Of a stretch of 6,024 bases of DNA, positions 4,459 to 6,024 are shown in pieces (positions within the stretch are counted from its first letter, which is position 1; every line of letters begins with the position of its first letter). The notes under the pieces are model-generated. The model was not told where the DNA came from. It was given only the letters and a program-made list of their open reading frames with translations, and made no database searches. Both the position numbers and the translations under genes were made by a program. This stretch comes from Sulfurimonas sp. UBA6014 (GTDB lineage Bacteria > Campylobacterota > Campylobacteria > Campylobacterales > Sulfurimonadaceae). The stretch lies in assembly GCA_002428085.1 (NCBI GenBank), contig DJAA01000019.1:43762-49785 (forward strand). Reading direction: 5' to 3'.

Positions 4459-6024
4459 TTGAAAAATAAAACAACTTATACAAAAATTACTGCAAAAATA
4501 ATCTTAATCACTCTTGTAGTCATGCTTGTGAGTGCTTATTTTTACAGTCAATATATGAAACAAAATTCTATAGAGCGTTTGTCTGAATTAGATGCGAAAA
4601 AAACGAGTAAACTTGTTTTTGAGACACTCTATTCTGCTATGAAACGCGGTTGGACAAAAGATGATTTAAATGACATTATCTATCGACTCAATAGCATCGA
4701 CAAAGAGATGCACATCGCTGTTTATAGAAGTGAATTAGTGGCTGCTTTGTATGGTGAAATACCAAAAGACAAGAGTGCTAGAGAGACAAATCAAGATGTA
4801 AAAAGCGCTATGACTGGAGAAGAGATACTCACAATAAAGAACAATTCCATTGAGTACCATTATCCAGTAATAGCGTCCCAAGAGTGTTTGCAATGCCATA
4901 CAAATGCAAAAAAAGATGCTGTTTTGGGTGTGATTGAAGTCTCTTATCCGATTCATGATTTAAAAGTGTCTTTGGGTGAAATGGTTAACTTTTTTATACT
5001 TTTTATTATTCTTTTTTCCTTCATAATATTTATAGCGATTTTTATAGAATTTGACAAGTTTCTCATCAAACCCATCAAAAATTTTTCATCTTCCATACAA
5101 AACATTATCAACTCTCAAGATATGACAAAACGGGTAGAAGTGGATGATGATATAGAAGAAATAGACTCCATAAAAGATATATTTAATACCATGCTCGATT
5201 CTATAGAGTACCAATTTTATTATGACTCGTTAACAGGTTTGCAAAACAGAAGAAGGTTGACTGAAAAACTTGAAAAGCAGGTGAATTTATTTTTGATGAT
5301 TATAAATATTGACGCATTTCAAGAGATCAATGACTTATATGGCGATGAAACAGGGGACTCTGTTTTGAAGGATTTCGCTCTTTTACTCCAAGACATTATG
5401 CCAAATAGCGGAATGTTGTATAGATTACATTCGGATGAATTTGCTTATGTATGTGAATCGAGCAAAACACCCCAAGAGTACAATGCGTTTGCTTCCATGA
5501 TAAGTGAGAAAATTTCGCAAAAAAGTTTTACGTTAAGTCAAAAGGGGAACATCAATATAAGTGTAACTATAGGTTCGGCATATGGTGCGGTCATGCTACT
5601 TGCAAATGCAAACGTAGCCCTAAGATTAGCAAAAAAAAGCAAAGTAAACTACTTGCTATACGATGAATCAATGGCGATGTCAGCAGAATATGAAAAAAAC
5701 TTCCAATGGAGTAAACGTTTGAAGTATGCTATAGAACACGACAAAATCATCCCTGTGTTTCAACCTATAGTCGACACAAAAACGCAAAAAATCGTAAAAT
5801 ATGAAGCCTTGATACGTATGCTCGATAAACAAAATCTTTTGATTTCACCAATTTTCTTTTTAGAGTTGGCAAAGAAAAATAAACTTTACCACCAGCTTAC
5901 AAAGATTATGGTAGAAAAAACATTTGAGACGTTTAAGAATTCTCCTTACTGCGTTAGCATCAATATCTCTTTTGAAGACATCATTAACAAAGAGGTTTAT
6001 GACTTTATTATAGAGAAATTAGAA
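4459..6024 (+). CDS. Membrane sensor: periplasmic haem-c (CxxCH) domain, HAMP-like linker, degenerate GGDEF, EAL (partial)
   Basis: 522 residues are visible, open at the window end. A basic N-terminus is followed by membrane helix 1 (about 12-29), a periplasmic domain (30-175), membrane helix 2 (176-198), a HAMP-like linker (199-250), a GGDEF domain (250-405) and the first part of an EAL domain (from about 418). The periplasmic domain contains ECLQCHTNAKK, a CxxCH haem-c attachment site (C143, C146, H147), followed by VLGVIEVSYP, as in c-type haem sensor domains (DUF3365/Tll0287-like or NarX-like; exact family not certain). In the GGDEF domain, GGDEF reads HSDEF (324-328) and the first metal aspartate is N283, so it is probably not a cyclase. 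The EAL domain keeps YEALIRM (E449) and N502 in SINIS, so c-di-GMP hydrolysis is likely; its DDFG-type motif lies beyond the window. It is transcribed divergently from the operon. The likely role is coupling redox state or a gaseous ligand (O2, NO or similar) in the periplasm to c-di-GMP breakdown. Confidence 0.92.
   Translation, partial: MKNKTTYTKITAKIILITLVVMLVSAYFYSQYMKQNSIERLSELDAKKTSKLVFETLYSAMKRGWTKDDLNDIIYRLNSIDKEMHIAVYRSELVAALYGEIPKDKSARETNQDVKSAMTGEEILTIKNNSIEYHYPVIASQECLQCHTNAKKDAVLGVIEVSYPIHDLKVSLGEMVNFFILFIILFSFIIFIAIFIEFDKFLIKPIKNFSSSIQNIINSQDMTKRVEVDDDIEEIDSIKDIFNTMLDSIEYQFYYDSLTGLQNRRRLTEKLEKQVNLFLMIINIDAFQEINDLYGDETGDSVLKDFALLLQDIMPNSGMLYRLHSDEFAYVCESSKTPQEYNAFASMISEKISQKSFTLSQKGNINISVTIGSAYGAVMLLANANVALRLAKKSKVNYLLYDESMAMSAEYEKNFQWSKRLKYAIEHDKIIPVFQPIVDTKTQKIVKYEALIRMLDKQNLLISPIFFLELAKKNKLYHQLTKIMVEKTFETFKNSPYCVSINISFEDIINKEVYDFIIEKLE

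Noticed and set aside
4735..4956. Minus-strand 73-residue hydrophobic open frame
   Set aside because: Antisense to the periplasmic haem domain (CxxCH) of the plus-strand sensor; the apparent membrane segments arise from complementing that sequence.
1..6024. tRNA, rRNA, CRISPR, insertion sequence or prophage content
   Set aside because: Nearly all the sequence is accounted for by signalling genes; no spaced repeats, transposase-like frames or terminal inverted repeats were seen.

Overview
AT-rich bacterial DNA that reads most like a Campylobacterota (Epsilonproteobacteria) chromosome of the Sulfurimonas/Arcobacter/Sulfurospirillum kind. This assignment is an inference. It rests on base composition, dense gene packing with very short or overlapping junctions, frequent TTG starts, and the many c-di-GMP and haem-c sensor proteins typical of that phylum. 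No taxonomic marker gene is present.

Layout: positions 1-4311 hold five tightly packed minus-strand genes, read from right to left. They are a soluble GGDEF diguanylate cyclase (3544-4311), an HD-GYP phosphodiesterase with a degenerate GGDEF tail (2455-3543), an RsbT-like kinase fused to an RsbX/SpoIIE-type PP2C phosphatase (1484-2458), an RsbR-like STAS protein (650-1465), and a second GGDEF diguanylate cyclase whose C-terminus is cut by the window edge (1-657). Junctions are 0 nt, a 4-nt overlap, 18 nt and an 8-nt overlap, so this is almost certainly one operon. A 147-bp divergent promoter region (4312-4458) separates it from a plus-strand gene (4459-6024, cut at the right edge). That gene encodes a membrane-bound sensor with a periplasmic CxxCH haem-c motif, a HAMP-like linker, a degenerate GGDEF domain and an EAL domain.

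How it fits together: within 6 kb there are four GGDEF domains (two look active, two degenerate), one HD-GYP and one EAL, so both synthesis and degradation of c-di-GMP are encoded. In the middle sits a compact stressosome-like partner-switching module: an RsbR-type scaffold/antagonist plus one polypeptide carrying both the kinase and the opposing phosphatase. The best inference is that reversible STAS phosphorylation gates one or both of the flanking cyclases. The logic would parallel the Moorella thermoacetica stressosome and the Pseudomonas SiaABCD and HsbRAD systems, in which partner switching feeds a diguanylate cyclase instead of a sigma factor. No sigma factor, RsbV/RsbW pair or RsbS is visible here.

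Points most worth attention: the RsbT-RsbX fusion combined with RsbR inside a c-di-GMP operon; the first two operon genes sharing one reading frame separated by a single TAA; and a pair of 10-bp direct repeats, 11 bp apart, upstream of the operon's likely -10 box. No RNA genes, mobile elements, CRISPR arrays or terminators were found.
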